DNA of 64,000 bases, taken from NCBI GenBank assembly GCA_023548195.1, contig JAJHZJ010000531.1, positions 7,923,900-7,987,899 on the forward strand. Reading direction: 5' to 3'. This stretch comes from Bettongia penicillata ogilbyi. Taxonomy: Eukaryota > Chordata > Mammalia > Diprotodontia > Potoroidae. The first letter of the stretch is position 1. Each line of letters starts with the position of its first letter. The position numbers and the translations under genes are program-made. The notes beneath the pieces were generated by a model. It ran no database searches. It was given only the letters and a program-made list of their open reading frames with translations, and had not been told where the DNA came from. Positions 1-10,847 of this stretch are shown here, one piece after another.

Positions 1-475
1 AGGACTGAGCCCCAGATTGGCTGCTCAATTCCCCCAAGGTCTTTAGGCAGAAGGCTCCTAAAATGGATGCTGCTGCCACCCTGGAGCCAGGCCTAGGACT
101 GGAACCCACTCCCTTCTCACCCAGGCGAAAGAGCTTTTTCACTGACCTTTAAGTTGTCTTTGGTTTTTGTGGGTTGAGAAATCTGGGAATCACAGCTGCT
201 ACCCATGATTCCGTGCCCTGAAGCCTGTTCCAGTCCTGTCTGCGCTGTGCATCATGGCCAAGGCTGGGCTGCGCTCTGCTGTAAGCCCAGTGCAATAGAC
301 CTTTCCTGTTGGCCTTCCAGGCTATTTGGGGCTGGAAATCTCTTTTATTCTGTTGTTTTGTGGCTTCTGCTGCTCTAGAATTTGTTTAGAGTCATTTTAT
401 ACAAGTATTTTATGGCTGGGAGAGCTACAGCAGGTCCATCTCTCTAGTCTGCCATCATGGCTCCACTCCTACAAC
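1..475 (-). mobile_element. L1 5' untranslated region fragment, continues off the left edge
   Basis: Read on the minus strand, a GGAGCCATGATGGC-type start near 470 opens a GC-richer, non-coding leader that continues leftward out of the window. This resembles the 5' promoter region of a marsupial L1. It abuts ORF2 sequence of a different L1 copy at about 476, so it looks like the 5' end of a separate insertion. Family assignment is by recognition only. Confidence 0.5.
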
Positions 476-1032
476 AAATATTTTTTGCACTTATTCAGAT
501 CTAACTTTATTTGTGTGAAATGTTTTGTATTGTGATATAGTTCCTGGATTTGTCTGGACAAGTAGACTCCCAAATATTTTATATTGTCTGCAGTTATTAC
601 TTTAAATGGAATTTCTTTTTCTGTCTCTCACTGCTAGGCTTTGTTAGTAATATATAAAAATGCCAGTGATTTATGTAGTTTTATTTTATATCCTGCAACT
701 TTGCTAAAATTGTCAATTATTTCAAGTAGTTTTTTAATTGATTTTCTAAGTATATCATTATATCATCTGCAGAAAGTGATAGCTTTGATTCTTTATTACC
801 TATCCTAATTCCTTCAGTTTCTTTTTCTTCTGTTACTGCTAAAGCTAAGCTTTCTAGTACACCATTGAATAACAGTAGTGATAATGGACATCCTTGTTTT
901 ATAAAACCCTGATCTTATTGAAAATGCTTTTAGCTCATCTCTTTTACGTATAATGCTGCTGGTGGTTTGAGACAGATGCTTCTTATGATTTTAAGGAAAA
1001 CTCCATTTATTTCTATGCTATGTAGTGTTTTT

Positions 1033-1628
1033 TCTTTTCTTTTTTTTAATAAAAATGTATTTATTTAACTTTTTACATTCATTTTCACAAAATTTTGGGT
1101 TCCAAATTTTCTCCCCTTTTATCCGCTCCCCCCACCCCAATACACCAAGCAATCTAATTTTCCCTATCACCAATCTGCCCTCTCTTCTATCATCCCTCCC
1201 TTCTCTTGTCTCCATCTTCTCTTTTGTCCTGTAGGGCCAGATGACTTTCTATTCCCCATTAACTGTATTTCTTACTTCCTAGTAGCAACAACAATAGTCA
1301 ACAGTTGTTCCTAAAACTTTGAGTTCCAACTTCTCCTCATCCCTCCCTCCCCACCCATTCCCTTTGGGAAGGCAGGCAATTCAATATAGGCCATATCTGT
1401 GGAGTTTTGCAAATGACTTCGATAATAGTCGTGTTGTGTAAGACTAACTGTATTTCCCTCCATCCTATCCTGCCCCCCATTGTTTCTATTCTGTCTTTTG
1501 ATCCTGTCCCTCCCTGAGTGTTGACTTCAAATTGCTCCCTCCTCCCATTGCCCTCCCTTCCATCATCCCCCCCCCCCCTTGCTTATCTCCTTCTCCCCCA
1601 CTTTCCTGTATTGTAAGATAGGTTTTCA
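1033..1628 (-). mobile_element. Nested retroposed insertion with perfect target-site duplication
   Basis: A 596-bp block splits the L1 reverse-transcriptase region. It is flanked by perfect 14-bp direct repeats TATGTAGTGTTTTT at 1019-1032 and 1629-1642, and its left edge is T-rich, as expected of a poly(A) tail on a minus-strand insert. On the minus strand it is purine-rich and ends in text like the 3' end of marsupial L1 (AAATTTGGAA, then AAAATGAATGT). It is probably a 5'-truncated L1 3' untranslated region. Confidence 0.65.
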
Positions 1629-2797
1629 TATGTAGTGTTTTTAATAGGAATGGGTGTTGTATTTGGTCAAAAGCTTTTTCTGCATCTAGAGATGTTGGTT
1701 TTGTTATTGATATGGTCAGTTATTCTGATAGTTTTCCTAATACTGAACCAACTTTGCATTCCTGGTATAAATCCTACCTAGCCATAGTGTATTATCCTTG
1801 TGATAAATTGCTGTGATATTTTTGCTTATATTTTATTTCAAAATTTTCTTTAGGGAAATTGGTCTATAATTTTCTTTGTTTTGGCTCTTCCTGGTTTAGG
1901 TATCAGCAGCATATGTGTATCATAAAAAGAATTTGGCAAGACTCCATCTATTTTCTTGAATAGTTTATATATTATTGGAATTAATTGTTCTTTAAATTAA
2001 ATTGGTAGAATTCGCTGGTAAATCCATCTGGTCTGGAGATTTATTCTTGGGGAATTCATTGATGGCTTGTTCAATTTTTTTTTCTGGTCAGGTTAAGTAT
2101 TTTAGTTCCTTTTATGCTAATTTGGGCAATTTGTGTTCTTGCAAAAATGTTATCCATTTCTCTTAGATTGTCAGATTTTATGGTATACAGTTGGGTGAAA
2201 TAGCTCTTTATTATTGCTTTAATTTCTTCTTCGTTGGTGGAGAATTCGCCCTGTTCATTTTTGATACTGGTATTTCATTTTCCTCTATTCTTTTTTAAAA
2301 TCAAATTAATCCAAGGTTTATTGATTTTATTGTTTTTTTCCCATAAAACCAGCACTTAATTTTATTTATTGGTTTAATAGTTTTCTTAGTTTTAATTTTA
2401 TTAATTCCTCCTTTGGTTTTCATAATTTCTAATTTGGTTTTTAATTGGGGAATTTAAATGTGTTCTTTTTCTAGCTTGTTTAGTTGTATGCCTCTGTTTT
2501 ATGCATGTAAGCTTATTGAGAGAGAAGAATTTTCCCTAAATACTGCTTTGTCTGCATCCCATAAGTGTTGGTATGTTGTCTCATTATTGTCATTCTCTTT
2601 GATGAAATTATTGTTTTTATTATTTGTTTTTTGACCCACTCATTCTTTAGGATTAGATTATTTAGTTTCCAATTCATTTATTGCCTGTTCATGACATGTA
2701 TGTGTACGTGTAATATTTATTGCATCATGATCTGAAAAGGATGCAGTTAATATTTCTGCCTTTCTACATTGAATTGTGAGGTTTTTGTGCCCTAATA

Positions 2798-2998
2798 TGA
2801 GGGTGGGGAACCTACATCGTCAAAGCCTCTTGTGGCCCTCTAGGTCCTCAGCTGCAGCCCTTTCACTGAATCCAAACTTCACACAACAAACCCTCTTAAT
2901 AAAAGTATTTGTTCTGTAAAAGTTGGACTGTCAACAGGCCACACCCAAGGATCTAGAAGGCCACATGTGGCTTCAAGGACTCAGGTTCCCCACCCTTG
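2798..2998. mobile_element. Non-autonomous hAT-type DNA transposon, 201 bp
   Basis: The ends are inverted repeats, GGGTGGGGAACCT near the left end and GGTTCCCCACCC near the right end. The element is flanked by near-identical 8-bp duplications, CCCTAATA (2790-2797) and CCCTAGTA (2999-3006). Eight-base duplications and this terminal motif suit hAT elements. It is inserted in the minus-strand L1. The orthologous uninterrupted L1 text, CCTAGTACATGG, occurs in the other minus-strand L1 near 37603. Confidence 0.75.
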
Positions 2999-5900
2999 CC
3001 CTAGTACATAGTTTTGTGTAGGTGCCATGTACTGCTGAGAAAAAGATACATTCCTTTCTTTCCCCATTCAGTTTTCTCCAGAAGTCTACCATATCTAACT
3101 TTTCTGAAATTCTGTTCATCTACTTAACTTCTTTCTTCTTTATTTTATGATTAAATTTATCTAGTTCTGAGAGGGGGAACTTGAGATCCCACCACTAGTA
3201 TAGTTTTGCTATCTATTTCTTCTAACTCACTTACCTTCTTTAAGAATTTGGATACTATACCACTCGGTGCTTATATGTTTAGTATTGAAATTACTTCATT
3301 TTCTGTGATACTTGTAACAGGATGTAGCTTCCTTCTTTATCTCTTTTAATTAGATCTATTTTTGTTTTTGCTTTGTCTGAGATCAGGATTGCTACCCTCT
3401 GCTTTTTGTACTTCAGCTGAAGCACAATATATTATTCTCCTGCCTTTTGCATTTACTACGTGTATGCGTTTCTGCTTCGGCTGTATTTCTTGTAAACAAC
3501 AGATTGTAGAATTCTGGTTTTTAATCTACTTTGCTATCCAATTTCGTTTTGTGGGAAAGTCTACCCCGTTTACATTCACAATGTAAACGTGTAAATGTGT
3601 CTTTTTCTCAGTTTTGTTTTCCCCTGTTTACACTTTTCTCTCTGCTTTCACCCTGTCTCTTCTCACCAGTGTTTTGCTTCTGACCACTACCTCCGTTAAC
3701 CTCTCCTTTCTGTCAGCCCCTCTCCCTTTTCTTTCCCCTTTTTCCTACTTCTCTCCCTTCTATTCATCCTCTCCCTTTTCTTTCCCCTTTCCCCACTACT
3801 TTCTATAGAGTAAGATAGATTTCTATACCTAACTGGGTATATATATTATTCTCTCTTTGAGCCTAATCCAATGAGAGTAAGGTTCTAACAATGCTCACCT
3901 CCTTCCCTTCTTTCACTCTACTGTAAGAGATCTTTATGCCTCTTTATGTGATGTAATTTACCTGTTTTTGCTTCCTCTTTTCCTCTTCTCCCAGTACAAT
4001 CCTTTTTTTCACCCCTTAATTAGGTTTTTTGGCATCACATCAGAATCAACTTATAACCCCACCTTCTGTCTATATATATCCCCTTCTGAATGTCATAAAA
4101 AAGAGAGAGTTATCAAGAGTTACAAGTATCATATTCTCCTGTAGGGATGTAAATAATGTAACCTCATTGAATAACATGTATTTTTTTTCCTTTCCTGTTT
4201 ACCTTTTTATGCTTCTCTTGAATATTGTATTTGAAGATCAGATTTTCTATTCAACTCTTTTCTTTTTTTCATCAGGAGTGATTGAAAGTCCTCTCTTTCA
4301 ATGAATGTCTATCTCTTCCCCTGAAAATTATGCTCAGTTTTTCTAGGTAGTAGATCCTTGGTTGTAATCAAAGCTCCATTGGCTTCTGAAATATCATATT
4401 TCAAGTCCTCTGGTTCTGTGTAATCTTGACTGTGGTTCCACGATATTTAAATTGTTTCTTTCTGGATACTTGCACTATTTTCTCCATGACCTGATAATTC
4501 TGGAATTTGGCTGCAATATTCCTTGGAATTTTCATTTTGTGATCTCTTTTCATGAGGTGATTGGTGGATTCTTTCAATGACTATCTTACCCTCTGTTCTA
4601 GGACATTAGGGCAGATTTCTTTAACAATTTCACAGGAGATACTGTCCAAGCTCTTTTTTTGATCGTGCCTTTTAGGTACACTAATAACTCTTTAAATTAT
4701 CTCTCCTGGATCTATTTTCCAGGTGAGTTGTTTTTCCAATGAAGTATTTTACATTTTCTTCTTTCTTCATTCTTTTGATTTTGTTTGATTATTCTTGATT
4801 GTCTTGTAAAGTCATTAGCTTCCACTTGCCCATTTCTAATTTTTAAGAAGTTGTTTTCTTCAGTTAGCTTTTGTACCTCCTTTTCCATTTAGCCAGTTCT
4901 ATTTTTTAAGTAGATTTTCAGGGGATTCAGTCGAATTTTTCCTCCATTTGGCCAATTGTATTTTTTTTTTAAGGAATTGCTTTCTTTAGTCAGTTTTTGT
5001 CCTTTTTCCAAGCTGTTGACTATCTCTTGCATACCTCTCATTTCTTTTCCCAATTTTTCTTTCCTATTTGACTTTTTAAATCCTTCCTGAGCTCTTCCAA
5101 GGCAGCTGTCTGGACTTGCAACTAATTCATATTTCCCTTTGAGGTTTTAGATATAGGTATGTTAACAATATTGACCTCCTCTAAGTTCATGTTTTGATCT
5201 TTCCTGTCCCTATAGAAATGGTCTGCGGTCAGTGTTCATTTTTGCTTTTTGCTCATTTTGTTTGCCTTTTTCCAGACTTTTGAAGTTGAGCTCTGCTTCA
5301 GAGCACAGGGGCCTCTGACCCAAGTTTCTTGTGCTGGGTGCTAGGAGCCTGGACACTAGCTTTGTGTGCTGGGGCCTCAGGTGCTGGCAGCTGGAGGCTG
5401 TAGGGGTCTGGCATCTGACCTGGTGCTGAGCTAGGAACCTAGTGGTGGTGTCTGGCATGTGCTGAGAATGGGTGAAATTTTTTTGCGTTTCTCAGGGGCT
5501 ACACTGAATCATGTGGAGGTCTGGCCACTGGAAGATGCCTGTCTTCCTGGGCTATGCTGGAGCACAGGAAGGTTCAGCAGCTGAAGGATGCCTACCCAAC
5601 TGGGTCTGTGCTGAAGCACGTGGAGGTCTACTGCTAGAGGATGTCTGCCCACCCAGGATATGCCAGTGTATTTGATGGTTCCCCTGGCTATGCTACAGCA
5701 CCTGAGGGGTCCTGATATTGGCGTTTGCCTGCTCCAACAACCTGGAGCTCAGGATCTCTTACTGGTTTGCTGAGGTGAAGCTTGTTGCTGGCTTTCTGGA
5801 ACACCTCCTGTTTTGGAATATGCTCTTCTTTTATCTGAGTGAGATGGACTTTTCTTGCCAATCCTCCAAGTTTCGTAGGCTAAAAGACTGCTCTACCCCA

Positions 5901-6012
5901 TCTTTTCCTCTGTTTCAGGATTTTTCCTGGGGCACTATTTTCTGGGTTTTTCAGAGGTCAATATGAGAGAACGACAGTAATCACTGCTTACTGTGCCATC
6001 TTGGCTCCTGGA

Positions 6013-6180
6013 ACTAGTATAAGTATTCTTAACCTAGCATCCATGATTGGATTTCAAGAAGTCTGTGAATGTGGTTGGGGGGAGAAGTACATCTTTATTT
6101 TCACCCATTCCCTCTAAAAAAAAAAAAACTTAATATTTCCTCCAATTATATATTTTTAAAAAAAATTCTTTGTAACTCTA
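6013..6180 (+). repeat. Dispersed DNA-transposon-like repeat, 5' portion
   Basis: The text TTCTTAACCT, then GTCTGTGAATG, then ACATCTTTATTTTCAC matches from memory the 5' half of a widespread mammalian hAT-like repeat whose 3' half appears at about 51845-52010. It directly adjoins the L1 5' end. Its exact family name is not known to me. Confidence 0.4.
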
Positions 6181-6690
6181 CTTCATCCTATCAGTATAGA
6201 GCTTGTCTATATTGCTTCCATTCTTGTACTTTGTGGTCCAGTCAAACTGGTTTTCCTCCCCCTCACACACAGTCCTCCCACTTCTATTTCCATGTCTTTG
6301 AGCTGGATATCCCCCATGCCTAGAATGTGATCTCTCCTCACCTTTGCTTCTTGAATTCCTACTTTTCTTAAAAGTTCAGCTCAAGTGCCACATTCTACTC
6401 ATCTCTCTGGCTGCTATTGCTACCCTCACCCCAGTTACCTTGTATTTATTTTTTATATTTTATATATGTACATGTTGCATGCACACACATACACCACACC
6501 CCCATGTAATGCAAGAATCTTTAGATGATTTAATTTATATTATGGAATGAATTTTTCCTAATTGAGAAATTGGAGGAAGAGGATAAAATGGGAGGAATGG
6601 AAAATCCTGCTTGATATCAACAGTTTGACTTTTGTTTTTATATCCCCAGCACTGTTACTGGCACTTAATAGATGCTTAAGTAAATTCTTG
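6181..6690 (+). repeat. L2/L3-type LINE 3' pieces
   Basis: Pyrimidine-rich text of the kind found in the 3' part of CR1-superfamily L2 elements lies at 6190-6430 (CTTGAATTCCTAC, CTCAAGTGCCACATTCTAC). A typical tail lies at 6645-6685 (CACTTAATAGATGCTTAAGTAAA). The middle holds an AT-rich (TATAT/CACACA) stretch. The element is old and diverged. Confidence 0.5.
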
Positions 6691-6804
6691 TATACTTCCC
6701 TTAGTTACTCATGCATTCTTCGGTTGCAGTAGAGAAAAATGGTGTCCAAATAGCAGCAATAAATCCAGCTTTTTTTGCCTAATTTTTGTCATTTTTCGTT
6801 TCAG

Positions 6805-7012
6805 ACTTTTTAAAGAGACCTCTGGAAAGTTATGTAAGGAAATTGAAAGTCCCAGTTCAAGTAATTCGAATGGAGCAGCGCTCTGGACTGATCAGAGCCA
6901 GATTAAAAGGAGCTGCTGTTTCTAAAGGCCAGGTCATCACCTTCTTAGATGCTCATTGTGAATGTACAGTAGGATGGCTGGAACCACTCTTGGCAAGAAT
7001 TAAAGCTGACAG
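6805..7012 (+). CDS. GALNT1: GALNT1 exon: residues 161-230, catalytic metal site (DxH)
   Basis: The acceptor TTTCGTTTCAG ends at 6804 and the donor AG|GTAATT begins at 7013. The first two bases finish an Asp codon (Asp161) begun in an upstream exon; the last two start Arg230. The exon covers part of the glycosyltransferase family 27 GT-A fold. It includes the run from [16 protein letters not shown] to the metal-binding DAHCEC motif: D209 and H211 coordinate manganese and UDP, E213 follows, and C212 and C214 are the known functional cysteines of GALNT1. Compared with my memory of human GALNT1, residues R171, Q178 and A228 differ (K, H and H in human). All are outside the DxH motif. No premature stop is present. 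Confidence 0.97.
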
Positions 7013-7958
7013 GTAATTATCTGAAAACTAATATTCTTTCAGACTGATTTTAGTGCATTTACCCTATGTAATGTGATAGTCTTTACTTCAATACATAGAG
7101 TAAATGACATGATAAATGTTCTTCCTGGGTTTGTTTGGGCAGACATGTTATGTATTATTTTGGGTATAAATCAGATTTCCTCCTTTAATTATGAAATACC
7201 TTTTCCAGCAATACTTGCTTTTATAAAGTTACATCCTCCTACCTGGAAAGTTAATTGTAGCCTCCCTTCTTTCTACTTTGATAGCTTGGTTGAGACAAAG
7301 TGAAATTTCTTAACTTGGAGATCAGTTGACTTTCCCCTCTTTCACATTCTTGCTCTTTGGTATAATTCAGGAAGACTATCTGAGAGACAGAAAATTTTTA
7401 GATTTTTCTTTCCTAGTACTTAGTGGAAAGCAAAACCAGAAAAAATTTAATTGGAAACCACAAGGAGAAAGAAATGGGAAGGGGAAAGAAAATGATTATA
7501 TTAAAGTAAGCTGTATCACAAGAATTAAACAGTATTAAAACTTTTTTAAAAACTTGGCACTTAAAAGCCAACTATTTAACTAGCTTTGTAAATGCTAAAT
7601 GTAAAATTAATCCCCAGTTTTCTCCCAAAAGTTGAATGATGCTGCCTATAGTATATCCCCACCCCTCCATTTCCTATATCCCTTCCCCAAATCCCAAATC
7701 TCTAATAATTTTTATTCTTAGTTCCTATGAAAGGTATTCAGTAACCTAGGTATAGAATTCTGGGGAGAATTGTCCATTTTCATACATTTAGACTATTAGG
7801 CATATAGAACATCATATAAAATATTTGACTACAACTCCAAAACCATGACAGTACTTGTATAGTTGATGAAGTATTAAAGTGTTTAATGTATAGAGGGTTT
7901 TTGTTATGTTTCTCAGACAAAAAATGCAAAAATATAAAACAATTTAGATAATGAATAT

Positions 7959-8013
7959 TACTGTAGGGTATTTTTCTTCCTTTCTTCTCCCTGTTCATGA
8001 AACCAAATCTTAA
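7959..8013 (+). repeat. 55-bp segment, first copy of a perfect direct duplication
   Basis: The segment starts TACTGTAGGGTATTTTTC and ends AACCAAATCTTAA. It is identical over all 55 bases, in the same orientation, to 10386-10440, 2.4 kb downstream. The flanks of the two copies do not match. It does not resemble a repeat family I know. Confidence 0.95.
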
Positions 8014-8344
8014 TCCATATTGCCTTTAATGTCATCCTGCAAATAAAATATCTTTAACTTCCAGGTTCACAAATATTTTTACTCATCTACAATTTTTTAA
8101 AATTTTACTAATATTATTGATTTTATAGAACAAGTTGTGAGTGGCCTGAAGGAGTGCATGACTATTACGACATAGTTTTTAATATTATTAAGTTTTCGCT
8201 TAACTAAAAGAAAAATTTCTTTAAACCTTAAGATGACTTGTTTTAAGACTTGGGAATGTTTATTTGCACAGATAATTTTTTTCATCTCATTGCATTATGT
8301 ATTTTATATTCCTTAGTTATTAAAAATACTAAAATGAGTACATG

Positions 8345-8470
8345 TTTGTAGTGATCAATCAACCATCGTTTATTAAGCTCTTGCTATGTACCAGGCAGTA
8401 TATTGGGCATGAGGAATACAGATACAAATGAATGAAATGATCTCTGCTCCCAAGGACCTTACTTTCTTGC
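8345..8470 (-). repeat. CR1/L2-type LINE 3' end fragment
   Basis: The plus-strand text TTTATTAAGCTCTTGCTATGTACCAGGCA, followed by GATACAAAT and CCAAGGACCTTACTTTC, is the reverse complement of the usual LINE tail (ends TAAGCGCTTAATAAA on its own strand). It is diverged and truncated. Confidence 0.6.
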
Positions 8471-9357
8471 ACACATCCACTTTTTCTATAGTTTTTTAGA
8501 TTTGAACCCCCAAATAAAATATAAAAATTGCCTAGTTTACTCCTTTTAAATTGAAAAATTTTCAGTGTAGGGCCTGATTGATTTATACTCCTTGTTATTT
8601 TTGTCAGTGACCCATTTGAAGTGGATAATAGCACAGCATATGTCATATACAGCTGCAAAAGAGCACCCAAAAGAGAATATATTTAACTAAATTAGCCTAG
8701 CAGTCAGAATTGCTGGTGCCAGTTCAGTACATATATTCCCTGTTGGTTTAGTTACTTCAAGCAGAGTTAAGGTACCTATTTTTTCCATATCCGGTCTTGC
8801 TTAATCTCTCTTCTCTACCTGTAAGTATTAGTTTTGCCTGGACCATCTTCCTCTTTCTTTGCCAGTCTACTCCTAAAACTTTCAAGAACAGTTTTTTCCC
8901 TTCCTTGAAATGTGGTATTTCCAATCTACTGTAGATCAGCATTATTACCTTATATTGTTCTCTAGATATTTCATGTCTGTTTGTTTTGCTTCCTCAGATA
9001 ATAATATCCTTTCAAGGGCCAAGCCTGTGTCTCCTGGCTGCTTTTTGACCTCCTTGCTCTGAAACTTAAATATCTTCTGAATAAATGAATAACAAGCAGT
9101 AACTTCAAACCAAAGATATTAAAAAATTGATTTGACCATAGTGAATCAACAATTTAAAGGATAAGGTCAAATGTCTTCTCTCTAATAATTATGCTAGGAT
9201 GATTATTCTCCGAAATGACAGGTTCCTGTCATAACTTAGTAAATACTCTTTGTACATTGGAGACTTTTTATAAATGAAATAAATAAATTTCTTATAGTGT
9301 ATGATTTATTTTCTTACAGCACGTATCACACTGATTGGTTTTCATATGTTTCTTTAG

Positions 9358-9528
9358 GAGAACAGTTGTGTGCCCTATCATTGATGTTATCAGTGATGAT
9401 ACTTTTGAGTACATGGCAGGCTCTGATATGACATATGGTGGATTCAATTGGAAGTTGAATTTCCGTTGGTATCCTGTTCCCCAGAGAGAAATGGACAGAA
9501 GGAAAGGTGATAGAACACTTCCTGTCAG
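9358..9528 (+). CDS. GALNT1: GALNT1 exon: residues 230-287, catalytic domain
   Basis: The acceptor TTTCTTTAG ends at 9357 and the donor CAG|GTATAG begins at 9529. The first base completes Arg230 and the last two start Arg287. The exon reads [17 protein letters not shown] and then [13 protein letters not shown], text typical of GALNT catalytic domains; C235 is one of the cysteines important in GALNT1. The exon is 171 bases long and has no disruption. The segment from [12 protein letters not shown] onwards and the dibasic [13 protein letters not shown] end agree with my memory of the mammalian protein. Confidence 0.97.
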
Positions 9529-9689
9529 GTATAGTGAAATGAGTGTTTATGTTTTAAAAAAAAATTTTCTTTACATGTTGCTTTTAGGGAGATTAAAATG
9601 TTTCACAAATTGTACCAAAAAGGTTAAAGTTAAGAAAATAAAAGTCTGGTATTTTTAAGTTTATTTTTAGGATTCATATTTTTATGAAG

Positions 9690-9805
9690 ATACAGCATGA
9701 TATAGTGGATAGAGAGCTTGCCTTCGAGTCAGGAAGATCTGAGTTCAAATTCTACCTCTGCTACCTACTGGTTGTGTGACCCTCTCAGTGTCCAAACAAT
9801 TCTCT
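9690..9805 (+). repeat. tRNA-headed CORE-type SINE, 3'-truncated
   Basis: A tRNA-like head with ATAGTGGATAGAGAGCTTGCC, GAGTCAGGAAGATCTGAGTT and GGTTGTGTGACCC is followed by a CTCTCAGTGTCC tail of the variant also seen near 34040. The body stops there and unassigned sequence follows. Confidence 0.75.
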
Positions 9806-10375
9806 GATAATGGGAGCACCAACTCCTACAAGATCCCCTAATCACCCTTCTCACAAGGATGAGCAAGAAGAGGCGATAGCTACCTACCCCTATGTCTTGA
9901 TGGCATCAGTCAAGACAGGCATAGCATCCCAGCTTGTGCACTCCCCTACATTCCCCAAGTCTCAGTAGTGACCAGTTGAGGCAAGTACATGCATTCCTCT
10001 ATGCATTACCTAAATCCCAGATCCCCACTTACTAACCAGTGCCCACTTGATTTATAGGGCAACAGACAGGAGTATTGCCAGCAAAAGCCTCACAAATTAA
10101 TTTTAGTAATATTGTCATTCAGTGCAAACGTAATAAAAATCACATTATGTCAAAACCCCTCCTCCCCCGTATTTCACTCTGCAGTTGCAGTAGGACTGTT
10201 TACAAATCATCAGCCTGGGAAATACTATCTAACGCCTGGGAACTAGAGATTCTTATGGCCATGGATCCTGGGAACTAAACCCTAAAATGGATAACAAAAT
10301 CCTCCTTACTTAAAATTACATTATTGGATGGAATGCTTTCTTTTTCCTGTGGTCTTCCAGGTGTATAGTCTGATA

Positions 10376-10453
10376 GATTACTTTTTACTGTAGGGTATTT
10401 TTCTTCCTTTCTTCTCCCTGTTCATGAAACCAAATCTTAAGCTAAAAGTAATC
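10376..10453 (+). repeat. 55-bp duplicated segment inserted inside an inverted repeat
   Basis: Bases 10386-10440 are identical to 7959-8013. They are flanked by a 10-bp perfect inverted repeat, GATTACTTTT at 10376-10385 and AAAAGTAATC at 10444-10453. The copy therefore seems to have been inserted into what would otherwise be a short hairpin. There is no poly(A) tract and no target-site duplication, which argues against retroposition and favours templated repair. Confidence 0.85.
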
Positions 10454-10530
10454 AATAGGTATGACTGATGCTTTTTTTTTTTCCACTTCTTTATTAGCAT
10501 CTACTCTACCTTCTTTGCGCTAGAAGCTAC

Positions 10531-10847
10531 GCAGGGGTAGCTAGGTGGTGCAGTGGATAGAGCACCAGTGCAGGAGTCAGGAGGACCTGAGTTCAAATCT
10601 CACCTCAGACACTTGACACTCACTAGCTGTGTGACCTTGGGCAAGTCACTTAACCCCAGTTGCCTCATCCTGGGCCATCTCCAGTCGTCCTGATGAATAT
10701 CTGGTCACTGGATTCAGATGGCTCTGGAGGAGAAGTGAGGCTGGTGACCTGCACAGCCCTCCTCACTCAAAACAAAGTCAAGGGCAAGTCATGTCATCAT
10801 TTCTCTGATGGCATGGTCTTCTTTGGCAATGAAGGACAAACATACAC
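10531..10847 (+). mobile_element. Full-length marsupial tRNA-derived SINE with target-site duplication
   Basis: It opens with GGGGTAGCTAGGTGGTGCAG and has GAGTTCAAATCTCACCTCAG (B-box region) and TGTGACCTTGGGCAAGTCAC. Its long 3' part includes TCCAGTCGTCCTGATGAATA. AGAAGCTAC (10522-10530) and AGAAGCTCC (10848-10856) look like a 9-bp duplication with one mismatch. It is well preserved, so relatively young. Confidence 0.85.

Larger units (their letters stand above)
476..6012 (-). mobile_element. L1 retrotransposon, minus strand, decayed and interrupted
   Basis: On the minus strand the 5' end lies at about 6012, where the GAGCCAAGATGGC-type leader starts. The leader runs to about 5215 and ORF1 remnants to about 4330. 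A long pyrimidine-rich spacer (purine-rich on the element strand) follows to about 3590, then ORF2 endonuclease and reverse-transcriptase remnants to about 476. Every frame is broken. Two later insertions sit inside it, at 1033-1628 and 2798-2998. The same order is seen in the plus-strand copy at the right end of the window, which supports the assignment. Confidence 0.8.
7013..9357 (+). other. Intron, 2345 bp, mostly unassigned AT-rich sequence
   Basis: It begins GTAATT and ends CTTTAG. Apart from the CR1/L2-type piece at about 8345-8470 and the 55-bp segment at 7959-8013 that recurs in the next intron, I recognise nothing. The short frames within it show no coding character. Confidence 0.85.

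Noticed and set aside
9806..10370. Possible LTR or novel element after the SINE
   Set aside because: No terminal repeats, target duplication or polyadenylation signal could be found, so it stays unassigned.
10531..10620. tRNA-gene-like head with an A-box and B-box look
   Set aside because: It continues into a SINE body with a target-site duplication and lacks a tRNA cloverleaf 3' half.
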